From NCBI GenBank assembly GCA_029263035.1, contig JAJCYF010000068.1, forward strand, positions 1 to 7,979: a stretch of DNA of 7,979 nucleotides, given 5' to 3'. Of the stretch, positions 1 through 6,348 are shown piece after piece. The position numbers and the translations under genes were made by a program. Numbering within the stretch: the first letter of the stretch is position 1; the number at the start of each line of letters is the position of its first letter. The notes under the pieces are model-generated. The model saw only the letters and a list, made by a program, of their open reading frames with translations. It did no database searches and was not told where the DNA came from. This DNA comes from Actinomycetes bacterium (lineage in GTDB: Bacteria > Actinomycetota > CADDZG01 > JAHWKV01).

Positions 1-664
1 CCACGGGTGCGGGGCGCCCCACCGGTGCGGGGCGCGCCGGGTAGGTTGGCCGCACCGCGGTAGCGGTGACGGGTCCGGATGCCGGGGCGGTGGCGGTTGC
101 CGGGGCGGCGCCTCCGGGCGAGTCGGTCGTGGCTGTGGACGTGCCGGGTCCGGCCGGCGGGCCGGAAGGCGTGCGGGGGCCGTAGGTGTCCTGGTGGTAC
201 AGCCAGACGCCGCCGCCGATGAGCAGGATCGCCCAGAACCAGGCGCCGTCATACCAGCCCATGCGGCCCAGGTTGGAAATCATGATGAGCCCGCCGACTA
301 CCAGCAGGGCGATCCACAGCCAGGAGCGGTCCTTGTCGTTGCCGAACTCCCGGTCGAAGTACGCGGTCCCCTTGGCCAGAGCCTCCTCCCCAACCGACTG
401 GGGCTCGCCTTCCAGGGGGATCAGAACCCAGGCCACCAGGTACAGCCCAACTCCGGCGCCTCCCAGCAGCGCCAGCACCGCAAAACCGAGCCGTACGAGT
501 ATCGGGTCGACCCCGAAGTACTCGCCCATCCCCCCGCAGACCCCGCCGAACATGCGGGATGTCCTGCTGCGGGCCAGGGGCCTTCGAACTACCTGGGGCC
601 CTGCCGCCGGACCGGCTTCGTCTTTGATACCTGCGTCCACTTCTTCCTCCCCCTGGTCACTCAT
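1..664 (-). CDS. PspC-domain membrane protein with LiaF-like hairpin, partial (C-terminus off left edge)
   Basis: The frame is open from an ATG at 664-662 to the window edge, giving 221 residues with no stop. Residues about 27-85 form a PspC domain with the family signature FGGVCGGMGEYFGVDP and one membrane helix ending in AWVLIP. Two further hydrophobic segments at about 114-130 and 140-156 form a hairpin resembling the membrane part of LiaI/LiaF-type proteins. From about 162 the chain is a Pro/Ala/Thr/Gly-rich tail, ending at the edge in a short RPAP repeat. PspC proteins sit in the membrane and take part in envelope-stress signalling. The start lies three bases after the stop of the upstream PspC gene, with no clear ribosome site of its own, so the two are probably translationally coupled. 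A membrane regulator of the divergent kinase is an inference. The true C-terminus is unseen. Confidence 0.85.
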   Translation of the reverse strand, partial: MSDQGEEEVDAGIKDEAGPAAGPQVVRRPLARSRTSRMFGGVCGGMGEYFGVDPILVRLGFAVLALLGGAGVGLYLVAWVLIPLEGEPQSVGEEALAKGTAYFDREFGNDKDRSWLWIALLVVGGLIMISNLGRMGWYDGAWFWAILLIGGGVWLYHQDTYGPRTPSGPPAGPGTSTATTDSPGGAAPATATAPASGPVTATAVRPTYPARPAPVGRPAPV

Positions 665-667
665 CGG

Positions 668-958
668 TTACTGGTTGCCGTTGGGCGCAGCCGGCGTGTT
701 CTGATTGGCGCGTCCGAGCATGCGTTCGCCGATCGACTGCACCTCGTCCTCGCGCGGGATGATCAGCCAGGCAAGCACGTAGGTCGGGATGCCTATGCCG
801 GCACAGATCGTCAGCAGGACGAACAGCAGCCGGATCAGGGTGGCATCGACGTTGAAAAAGTCGCCCAGCCCCCCGCAGACGCCGGCCATCCACCGGTTGG
901 TGGTGCTGCGAACAAGCCTCTTGGGGGGTATCGGTGCGGCGGGGTCGATCGTGTCCAT
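668..958 (-). CDS. Small PspC-domain membrane protein
   Basis: This 96-residue protein is almost entirely one PspC domain. Residues about 12-70 carry the signature MAGVCGGLGDFFNVD, followed by a hydrophobic stretch with two short helical parts and the typical ending AWLIIP. A short polar tail follows. The start is supported by GGAGG six bases upstream of the ATG on the minus strand. A competing frame starting at 971 lacks PspC features. It is the first gene of a minus-strand unit, with the larger PspC protein three bases downstream, and it faces the PspC-fused sensor kinase across a 172-base spacer. PspC proteins respond to membrane damage in the phage-shock response. No PspA is visible in this window. 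A stress-induced target or modulator of the adjacent two-component system is an inference from position and shared domain. The domain call is firm; the exact role is not. Confidence 0.9.
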   Translation of the reverse strand: MDTIDPAAPIPPKRLVRSTTNRWMAGVCGGLGDFFNVDATLIRLLFVLLTICAGIGIPTYVLAWLIIPREDEVQSIGERMLGRANQNTPAAPNGNQ

Positions 959-1130
959 TTGTTGCCTCCATCTCGTTTGAACTCCTGCATCGATGATCCG
1001 CTCGTCCGCCCCCCCGGTCTATAGGGGTCCGCCCCCCTGAAACCCTTAGGGGGGACGGCGGCTCTCAGGGTCAGTCCCGATGGTGGGGGAGTCCGGTCTG
1101 CGCGAACATCAGTGGCAACAGGAGAGGACC
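959..1130. promoter_or_regulatory. Divergent promoter/operator region between PspC genes and PspC kinase operon
   Basis: This 172-base gap must hold promoters for both the minus-strand PspC pair and the plus-strand kinase operon. A strong inverted repeat lies at 1029-1058: CCGCCCCCCT pairs with AGGGGGGACGG (one bulged A at 1055) around a nine-base loop. A smaller one, CCCTTAGGG, is nested at 1043-1051. On the minus strand TATAGA at 1018-1023 is a possible -10 element, which would put the repeat over its -35 area. I found no good matching -35, and no convincing plus-strand promoter. Ribosome sites are GGAGG just upstream of 958 (minus) and GGAGAGG at 1121-1127 (plus). An operator for the linked response regulator is the natural guess, but only the repeats are directly seen. 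Confidence 0.5.
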
Positions 1131-2375
1131 ATGGAGAGCGAGAAGGTTGTGCTGCCGGCCAGCCCGCCTCAGGGAGGCTTTCTAAACCATGGGCTGTACC
1201 GGAGCCGGGACCAGCGGGTCATCGGCGGGGTTGCCGGCGGGCTGGGGGAGCGTTTCGGCGTCGACCCCGTGCTGGTCCGCATCGCCTTCGCCCTTCTGAG
1301 CCTGTCCGGCCTGGCCGGCGTCGTGCTCTACGCCGTGCTTTGGGCCACCGTACCGGAGGCGGATGACGCCGCCGGTCCCGTGCTGCCCCCCAAGACCATG
1401 CGAGCGGTGGCGATGGGAATGGTCGTCCTGGGCGTGATGATCCTGCTTCGCCCGCTGGGATTGTGGCTGGGGGATGCGGCGGCGTCGTCGCTCAGCCTGG
1501 CCGCTCTGGGGGCAGGTGTCATCTGGCTGACCAGCCCGGAGAGCCAGCGCAAGCGCTGGAGCCAGAACCTGCACGAAAAGATGCCGGAACACCCGATGGA
1601 TACCCTGGGGGCAACCGATCGGGTCGGCCGGCTCCGCCTGGGCGCCGGCGCGCTGTTCTTCGGCGGCGGTGTCCTGCTGTTCCTGCAGCGCACCAACGCG
1701 CTGGAGGCGGCGCCGGGCATCGTCTTTGCCGTCGCAGCGACCATGGCCGGGCTGGGGATCATCTTCGGCCCCTGGGGCTGGCGGCTGTTGCGCCAGCTGA
1801 CCGAGGAGCGCCGGGAGCGCATCCGCTCCGAGGAGCGGGCCGACATGGCAGCCCACCTCCACGACTCGGTCCTTCAGACGCTGGCCCTGATCCAGCGGAC
1901 CGACCAGGCCAAGGAGATGGTGGCTCTCGCCCGCAACCAGGAGCGGGAACTGCGGGCATGGCTGAACGGCACGCCGACCCACCGCGACCAGATGCTCTCC
2001 GGTGCGCTGGAGGAGGCCGCGTCGGCGGTCGAGCTGCAGTTCAAGGTCCCCATCGAGGTGGTCACGGTCGGCGACGCGCCGATGGACGAGCGGATGCAGG
2101 CGGTCGTCGATGCCTGCCGGGAGGCGACCGTCAACGCCGCCAAACACTCCGGCGCCGCCCAGGTTTCGGTCTACATGGAGGCCGAGCCGGACGAGATAAC
2201 CGCATTTATCCGGGACGAAGGTTCCGGTTTCGACCCGGACGCCGTTGCCGCCGACCGCAGGGGCATTGCCGAGTCGATCCGGGGCAGGATGGAGCGCTCC
2301 GGCGGATCGGCGCTGATCACCACCGAGCCGGGCGGTGGAACCGAGGTTCAACTGACGATGGCGAGGTCCAAATGA
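1131..2375 (+). CDS. PspC-fused membrane sensor histidine kinase (NarL/LiaS-like family)
   Basis: The protein has 414 residues. An N-terminal PspC domain (about 18-76) carries IGGVAGGLGERFGVDP. Further hydrophobic segments lie near 92-113, 117-134, 170-186 and 194-213, so the protein should span the membrane several times with little extracytoplasmic sequence. The dimerisation/phosphoacceptor helix contains LHDSVLQTL with His244 as the likely phosphorylated residue, typical of HisKA_3 kinases. The ATPase domain has an N box with Asn335 (REATVNAAKHS) and a G1 box DEGSGF at 362-367; the G2 region (RRGIAESIRGRM) is less canonical. I chose the ATG at 1131 because GGAGAGG lies just upstream; an ATG at 1080 in the same frame lacks a ribosome site. 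Its stop overlaps the regulator gene. It probably senses envelope stress through PspC or membrane contacts and phosphorylates the next gene's product. Confidence 0.92.
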   Translation: MESEKVVLPASPPQGGFLNHGLYRSRDQRVIGGVAGGLGERFGVDPVLVRIAFALLSLSGLAGVVLYAVLWATVPEADDAAGPVLPPKTMRAVAMGMVVLGVMILLRPLGLWLGDAAASSLSLAALGAGVIWLTSPESQRKRWSQNLHEKMPEHPMDTLGATDRVGRLRLGAGALFFGGGVLLFLQRTNALEAAPGIVFAVAATMAGLGIIFGPWGWRLLRQLTEERRERIRSEERADMAAHLHDSVLQTLALIQRTDQAKEMVALARNQERELRAWLNGTPTHRDQMLSGALEEAASAVELQFKVPIEVVTVGDAPMDERMQAVVDACREATVNAAKHSGAAQVSVYMEAEPDEITAFIRDEGSGFDPDAVAADRRGIAESIRGRMERSGGSALITTEPGGGTEVQLTMARSK

Positions 2376-3016
2376 GCGAGGCACGGATCAAGGTATTTCT
2401 GGTCGACGACCACCGGCTGTTCCTGTCCGGCGTCCGCAGCGAGCTGGGGGAGGAGTTTGAGATCGTCGGGACCGCCGGGGAGCCGGCCGTTGCCGCAGCG
2501 GAGATCGTCGCCGCCAAGCCGGACGTGGTGCTGCTCGACGTCCACATGCCCGGCGGGGGAGGGCGGGCGGTGCTGGAGGCGGTCCACCGGGACCACCCGG
2601 AGATCCGTTTCCTGGCGCTTTCGGTGTCGGATGCCGCCGAGGACGTGATCGCAGTCATCCGGGCCGGCGCCCGGGGCTATGTAACCAAGTCAATCTCACC
2701 GACCGACCTGTCGGCAGCCATCCGGAGGGTGAACGAGGGCGATGCGGTCTTCTCGCCCCGCCTGGCCGGCTTCGTCCTGGACGCCTTCGGCGGCGAGATA
2801 GCGGAGCCGATAGACGAGGAGCTGGACCTGCTGACCCAGCGGGAGCGAGAGGTTATGAGACTGATCGCCCGGGGCTACGCCTACAAGGAGGTGGCCAAGC
2901 GCCTGCACCTGTCGGTAAAGACGATCGAGACCCACGTCTCGGCGGTGCTGCGAAAGCTGCAGTTGAGCAGCCGGCACGAGCTGACAAGGTGGGCGACGGA
3001 GCGGCGGCTGGTCTAA
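2372..3016 (+). CDS. NarL/LuxR-family response regulator
   Basis: This 214-residue protein has a standard two-domain layout. The receiver domain (about 5-120) shows acidic residues Asp12/Asp13, the phosphoacceptor Asp56 in VVLLDVHMP, Ser84 in the Thr/Ser position and Lys106. The C-terminal LuxR-type helix-turn-helix (about 150-210) contains LTQREREVMRLIARG and the recognition-helix region SVKTIETHVSAVLRKL. The start ATG overlaps the kinase stop as ATGA, and GAGG lies five bases upstream, so translation is coupled to the kinase. It is therefore the cognate regulator, expected to dimerise on DNA when phosphorylated. The divergent PspC promoter region at 959-1130 is the most obvious target, which is inference. 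All key residues are present and its length is normal for the family. Confidence 0.95.
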   Translation: MSEARIKVFLVDDHRLFLSGVRSELGEEFEIVGTAGEPAVAAAEIVAAKPDVVLLDVHMPGGGGRAVLEAVHRDHPEIRFLALSVSDAAEDVIAVIRAGARGYVTKSISPTDLSAAIRRVNEGDAVFSPRLAGFVLDAFGGEIAEPIDEELDLLTQREREVMRLIARGYAYKEVAKRLHLSVKTIETHVSAVLRKLQLSSRHELTRWATERRLV

Positions 3017-3023
3017 AGGGCAA

Positions 3024-3341
3024 ATGACACCCGGTCCATATAACCCGTTCGAACGGGTGGAGGTCGGCCCGGAGGAGTTCCTCTCCGACGCGCGGGCGCA
3101 GGAGCGGCTGGAAATGGGCATGACCGCCGTGAACCGCCTAACGGCGCTGGGCTTTCTCGAAGCAGCTACCCTGGCCGGCACCAAACGAAAGGGCGTGACC
3201 GCCGAATCCGTCCGCAGGGAAGCTGCCCGCCGGACGGGCCTCAGCCGGGGGCAACGCCTGCTCGAAGTGCTGCACTTCCTGTATGCAAGTGAGACCATCG
3301 TTGGGCGATACGTGGCTTATCGGATGGACAAGAAACGATGA
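3024..3341 (+). CDS. Small protein, possible excisionase/HTH_17-like DNA-binding protein
   Basis: This 105-residue protein starts seven bases after the response regulator stop, with AAAGGG close to the ATG, so it looks like the third gene of the operon. I do not recognise a named family with certainty. Residues about 19-70 follow the pattern of excisionase/MerR-like winged helices: a first helix LSDARAQERL, a second helix ending VNRLTALGFLEA, a short basic wing (GTKRKGV) and then a helix SVRREAARR. The rest (about 73-105) is helical and basic, ending MDKKR. There is no signal peptide, membrane segment or cysteine. A DNA-binding accessory or co-regulator of the PspC module would suit its position. 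Alternatively it could be an unrelated small helical protein. An internal ATG at 3114 has a better-spaced AGGAG, but starting there would remove the first helix. Confidence 0.7.
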   Translation: MTPGPYNPFERVEVGPEEFLSDARAQERLEMGMTAVNRLTALGFLEAATLAGTKRKGVTAESVRREAARRTGLSRGQRLLEVLHFLYASETIVGRYVAYRMDKKR

Positions 3342-3347
3342 ACATCT

Positions 3348-3385
3348 AAGCTTCGAGGCGCATAACGGGCCTTTTGGCGAAGCTT
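3348..3385 (+). terminator. Possible stem-loop after PspC operon
   Basis: AAGCTTCG (3348-3355) pairs perfectly with CGAAGCTT (3378-3385). Inside it AGGC (3356-3359) can pair with GCCT (3369-3372), which is followed by three more Ts. The structure sits just after the stop at 3341 and before typA, so it could end the kinase operon transcript or form a leader structure. The T run is short and inside the outer stem, so a strong intrinsic terminator is not assured. Confidence 0.4.
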
Positions 3386-3421
3386 TCAGGCGCAGATCGT
3401 CCGGAGCGGCCCATTTCCGGT

Positions 3422-3427
3422 TACGCT
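3422..3427 (+). promoter_or_regulatory. Candidate -10 element for leaderless typA transcript
   Basis: TACGCT fits the TANNNT pattern of actinobacterial -10 elements and lies seven bases before the GTG start of typA at 3435. That spacing is expected when transcription begins at the start codon. It also fits the lack of a clear Shine-Dalgarno sequence upstream. No good -35 hexamer is visible, and TANNNT is common by chance, so this is tentative. Confidence 0.3.
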
Positions 3428-3434
3428 GGTTGAA

Positions 3435-5276
3435 GTGACCAAGAACCTCGCCGTCCGTGAAGACGTGCGGAACGTGGCCATCATTGCCCACGTAGACCAC
3501 GGAAAAACCACCCTCGTAGACGCCATGTTGCAGCAGTCTGGCGTATGGCGCGAGAACCAGGTGGTGGTCGAGCGCGTCATGGACTCAATGGACCAGGAGC
3601 GGGAGCGGGGCATCACCATCCTCGCCAAGCAGACCGCCATCAAGTACGAAGGCCTTCACATCAACATCTGCGACACCCCCGGCCACGCCGACTTCGGCGG
3701 AGAGGTCGAGCGGACTCTGCAGATGGTCGACTCCGCCCTGCTGCTGGTCGACGCTTCCGAGGGCCCCCTTCCCCAGACCCGCTACGTCCTGCGCAAGGCG
3801 CTGGAGCGCCGCATCCCGGTGATCCCGGTCATCAACAAGATCGACCGCCCGGACGCCCGGATCCCCGAGGTCCTGGACGAGATCTACAGCCTTTTCATCG
3901 ACCTGGACGCCGATGAGGACCAGATCGACTTCCCCGTCATCTACACCAACGCCCGCAAGGGGACCGCTACCGCCGATCTCGAGGTCGACGGAGTGGACCT
4001 GGTCCCGCTGTTCGACGCCATTGCCAAGACCACGCCGCCCCCTTCCTACGACCCCACGATGCCGCTGCAGTTCATGGTCACCAACCTGGCCGCCGACCCC
4101 TACGTGGGGCGCCTCGCCATCGGCCGGGTATGGAACGGCAACGTAAAGACCGGCGACCGGGTGGCCGTCTGCCACCGCGACGGCACGGTTGAGGCGGTGC
4201 GGATCACCAAGATGCTGGCCCACACCGTGCTGGACTACGAGGAGGTCGCAGAGCTGGGCCCGGGCGCCATCGCCTCGATGGCCGGCCTGGGCGACGTAAC
4301 CGTAGGCGAGACCATCACCGACCTGGAAGACCCCCGGCCGATGCCGGTGCTGACCATCGACGAGCCGACCCTGCGCATGACCTTCGGCGTCAACACCTCG
4401 CCGATCTCCGGCAAAGAGGGCAAGTTCGTCACCAGCCGCCACCTCAAGGCCCGCCTGGAGCGGGAGGTGCTCGGCAACGTCTCGATCCGCCTGGTCGACA
4501 CCGGATCGCCCGACAAGACCGAGGTCCGGGGCAGGGGAGAGCTGCAGCTGGCGATCCTCATCGAGTCGATGCGCCGCGAGGGCTACGAGCTTCAGGTCTC
4601 CAAGCCGGAGGTCATCACCAAACAGGTCGACGGCGAGACCCACGAGCCGTACGAGGACCTGGTTTTGGACCTCCCCGAACAGTTCGTCGGAGTGGTCACC
4701 CAATCCCTGGCGCTGCGCAAGGGCCGGATGAAAAACCTGGTGAACCACGGCAGCGGCTGGGTCCGCATGGAGTTCCGGGTTCCCGCCCGAGGCCTGATCG
4801 GTTTCCGCGGCGAGATGCTGACGGAGTCCCGCGGTACGGCCATCATCCACAGTGTTTTTGCCGGCTACGACAAGTGGGCCGGAGAGATTCCCCACCGCAT
4901 CTCGGGCGCCCTGGTGGCCGACCGGCTGGGCGAGACCACCGGCTACGCCCTGTACGACCTGCAGGAGCGCGGAGAGCTTTTTGTCACCTCCGGGGTGACG
5001 GTTTACGAAGGCATGATCATCGGCGAGAACTCACGCACCGAGGACATGAACGTGAACCCCACCAAGGAGAAGAAGACGACCAACATCCGCACCCACGCCG
5101 CCGACGAGAGCATCCGGCTGGTTCCTCCCCGCATCATGTCGCTCGAGAACGCCCTGGAGTTCATGGCCGGCGACGAGCTGGTGGAGATCACGCCCAAGAA
5201 CATCCGCCTGCGCAAGGCTGAGCTGGACCAGCGCCTGCGCCTGCGGGCCTACCACGCCAACCGGGGCAACAAGTAG
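3435..5276 (+). CDS. typA: Ribosome-associated translational GTPase TypA/BipA
   Basis: This 613-residue protein has the usual TypA length and order. The GTPase domain shows the P-loop AHVDHGKT (18-25), the switch I threonine in RGITI (58-62), DTPGHADFGGEVER (80-93) and NKID (134-137). The G5 position reads TNARKG, where SA is more usual. A beta-barrel domain, an EF-G domain V-like region (around RGRGELQLAILIESMRREG) and the TypA-specific C-terminal domain follow. TypA binds the 70S ribosome in its GTP form and supports ribosome assembly and growth under cold or other stress. Translation starts at GTG, the only start codon close upstream of the conserved RNVAIIAHVDHG region, with no clear ribosome site. 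The gene is separated from the PspC operon by 93 bases with a possible stem-loop, so it is probably transcribed on its own, though readthrough is possible. Confidence 0.97.
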   Translation: MTKNLAVREDVRNVAIIAHVDHGKTTLVDAMLQQSGVWRENQVVVERVMDSMDQERERGITILAKQTAIKYEGLHINICDTPGHADFGGEVERTLQMVDSALLLVDASEGPLPQTRYVLRKALERRIPVIPVINKIDRPDARIPEVLDEIYSLFIDLDADEDQIDFPVIYTNARKGTATADLEVDGVDLVPLFDAIAKTTPPPSYDPTMPLQFMVTNLAADPYVGRLAIGRVWNGNVKTGDRVAVCHRDGTVEAVRITKMLAHTVLDYEEVAELGPGAIASMAGLGDVTVGETITDLEDPRPMPVLTIDEPTLRMTFGVNTSPISGKEGKFVTSRHLKARLEREVLGNVSIRLVDTGSPDKTEVRGRGELQLAILIESMRREGYELQVSKPEVITKQVDGETHEPYEDLVLDLPEQFVGVVTQSLALRKGRMKNLVNHGSGWVRMEFRVPARGLIGFRGEMLTESRGTAIIHSVFAGYDKWAGEIPHRISGALVADRLGETTGYALYDLQERGELFVTSGVTVYEGMIIGENSRTEDMNVNPTKEKKTTNIRTHAADESIRLVPPRIMSLENALEFMAGDELVEITPKNIRLRKAELDQRLRLRAYHANRGNK

Positions 5277-5292
5277 CCGCACCTCAAACCCA

Positions 5293-5338
5293 CGACCGGG
5301 CCGCTGCAAAGCTCGGGGTATGAGCAGCGGCCCGATCG
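5293..5338. terminator. Bidirectional GC hairpin between convergent genes
   Basis: CGACCGGGCCGCTGC (5293-5307) pairs with GCAGCGGCCCGATCG (5324-5338) with one mismatch in 15 positions and a 16-base loop. It lies between the typA stop (5276) and the minus-strand CAP gene stop (5344-5346), so it can serve both transcripts. There is no T-rich tail on either side, which is common for actinobacterial terminators. The hairpin is directly seen; its termination role is inferred from position. Confidence 0.75.
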
Positions 5339-5343
5339 AAGCT

Positions 5344-6276
5344 CTAGTCGTCGTTGACGATCGTCCCCGTCGCCGACCCGTCCGCGATCGATGAGTTGGC
5401 CGCCGGTGCCAGGTTCACCACGAACGTCTCGCTGGCCTCCCGGATTTTGTCCTTGACGATCTTGACGGTGACGTACCCGCTGGTTGACCCGGCCCGTATG
5501 GTTGCCGTGCCTGAGGCTGCCAGATAGTCGGAGCCGGCCAGTGCGGTCCCGTTGACGGTGGAGAAGGTCACCTTCACCGCCTTGTTGTTTGCCTTGGGGA
5601 TGCTCACCTTGAACTTCATTGCCTTGGTCGCACCGGTGCTGGAGTTACCCTCCACCGCCGAAGCATCTGAGATCGACACTGCCGGCAGCGCGGGAGCGGG
5701 GGGAGTTGGCACCGGTCCGGAGCCGGGACAGGGGACCGCTCCCGGGTCGACGACGCCGCCGAAGTCGGTGGTCCAGTAGTTCCGGTAGGTCGCGGCCGCG
5801 TTGGTGGCTTTGCCAATTCCGATGACCTTGTAGTTGCCGTTCAGCATGTTGGCATTGTGGCCGGAGGAGTTCTTCCACTGGTCGAAGGTCGCCTGGGCGG
5901 TGGCGTTGCCGGCAGCGATGTTCTCGGCCCGGTAGGTGCTGTATCCGTAGCCGAAGGCGGTCATCCGCTGGAACGGGTCGCGCCCGAGGCTGTCGGTGTG
6001 GCTGAAGTAGTTCTTGGCCGCCATGTCGGCGCTGTGCCATTCGGCGGTGTTGGCCAAACGCTCGGACACCATCAGCGCCGGCAGTCCCCTGGATGCCCGG
6101 TAATCGTTGATCAGGGTACAGAAGGCTGCTTCTTCGGAATCGAGGGCAACTGCGGCGTAGGCGGGGGACCGGCCCACGAGCGGCGCCAGCAGAAGGGCAC
6201 CGATCATCGCAACAAGCGCAGACTTGATCCGAAAGCTCGCAACCTTCGGCAGGTTGGAAACGACACTGCGGGGCAT
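5344..6276 (-). CDS. Secreted CAP/SCP-domain protein with C-terminal Calx-beta domain
   Basis: The 310-residue protein begins with a Sec signal peptide: basic residues, a hydrophobic core at about 19-34 and a likely cleavage after Ala41 (AYA). Residues about 47-173 form a CAP domain of the bacterial YkwD type, with LINDYRASRGLPAL, His93 in YFSHTD, Glu118 in AENIAAG and His140 in SGHNANML, the residues expected in the CAP cavity. Cys53 and Cys183 are the only cysteines and could form a disulfide. A Pro-rich linker (about 184-198) leads to a Calx-beta domain (about 199-310) ending in the typical GTIVNDD. GGAGG lies five bases before the ATG. The protein should be exported and may bind metal or calcium. 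Bacterial CAP proteins are poorly understood; no membrane anchor or sortase signal follows. An adhesive or cell-surface role is inference. Confidence 0.93.
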   Translation of the reverse strand: MPRSVVSNLPKVASFRIKSALVAMIGALLLAPLVGRSPAYAAVALDSEEAAFCTLINDYRASRGLPALMVSERLANTAEWHSADMAAKNYFSHTDSLGRDPFQRMTAFGYGYSTYRAENIAAGNATAQATFDQWKNSSGHNANMLNGNYKVIGIGKATNAAATYRNYWTTDFGGVVDPGAVPCPGSGPVPTPPAPALPAVSISDASAVEGNSSTGATKAMKFKVSIPKANNKAVKVTFSTVNGTALAGSDYLAASGTATIRAGSTSGYVTVKIVKDKIREASETFVVNLAPAANSSIADGSATGTIVNDD

Positions 6277-6312
6277 GGGGACCTCCGATTCCGGCGCCCC
6301 CCATGGACCCCA

Positions 6313-6342
6313 CTAATATCGGCGGGCCGGGGAAGTTGTTAA
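6313..6342 (-). promoter_or_regulatory. Candidate promoter for the CAP-domain gene
   Basis: On the minus strand TTAACA (6337-6342) and TATTAG (6313-6318) are separated by 18 bases, resembling -35 and -10 elements. Transcription would begin about 30 bases before the ATG at 6276, leaving room for its GGAGG. The elements lie in the 72-base gap after the upstream 201-residue gene, so the CAP gene may be transcribed separately. No terminator is visible in that gap. Confidence 0.45.
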
Positions 6343-6348
6343 GCGGAT

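Noticed and set aside
1..38. Tandem GGTGCGGGGCG repeat at the left edge
   Set aside because: It encodes the RPAP repeat in the proline-rich tail of the partial PspC protein, so it is coding low complexity and not a separate element.
194..1024. Plus-strand open frame of 276 codons across the two PspC genes
   Set aside because: It is antisense to two clear PspC domains, is low in complexity and shows no recognisable domain; high GC creates such frames.
1080..1130. Earlier ATG for the sensor kinase
   Set aside because: It has no ribosome site, whereas the ATG at 1131 is preceded by GGAGAGG at good spacing.
1182..2384. Minus-strand open frame of 400 codons opposite the kinase
   Set aside because: It mirrors the real kinase, has no domain and is rich in Gln/Arg/His/Gly as expected of an antisense GC-rich frame.
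3585..4895. Minus-strand open frame of 436 codons opposite typA
   Set aside because: The plus strand encodes all TypA motifs; the antisense protein has no family signature.
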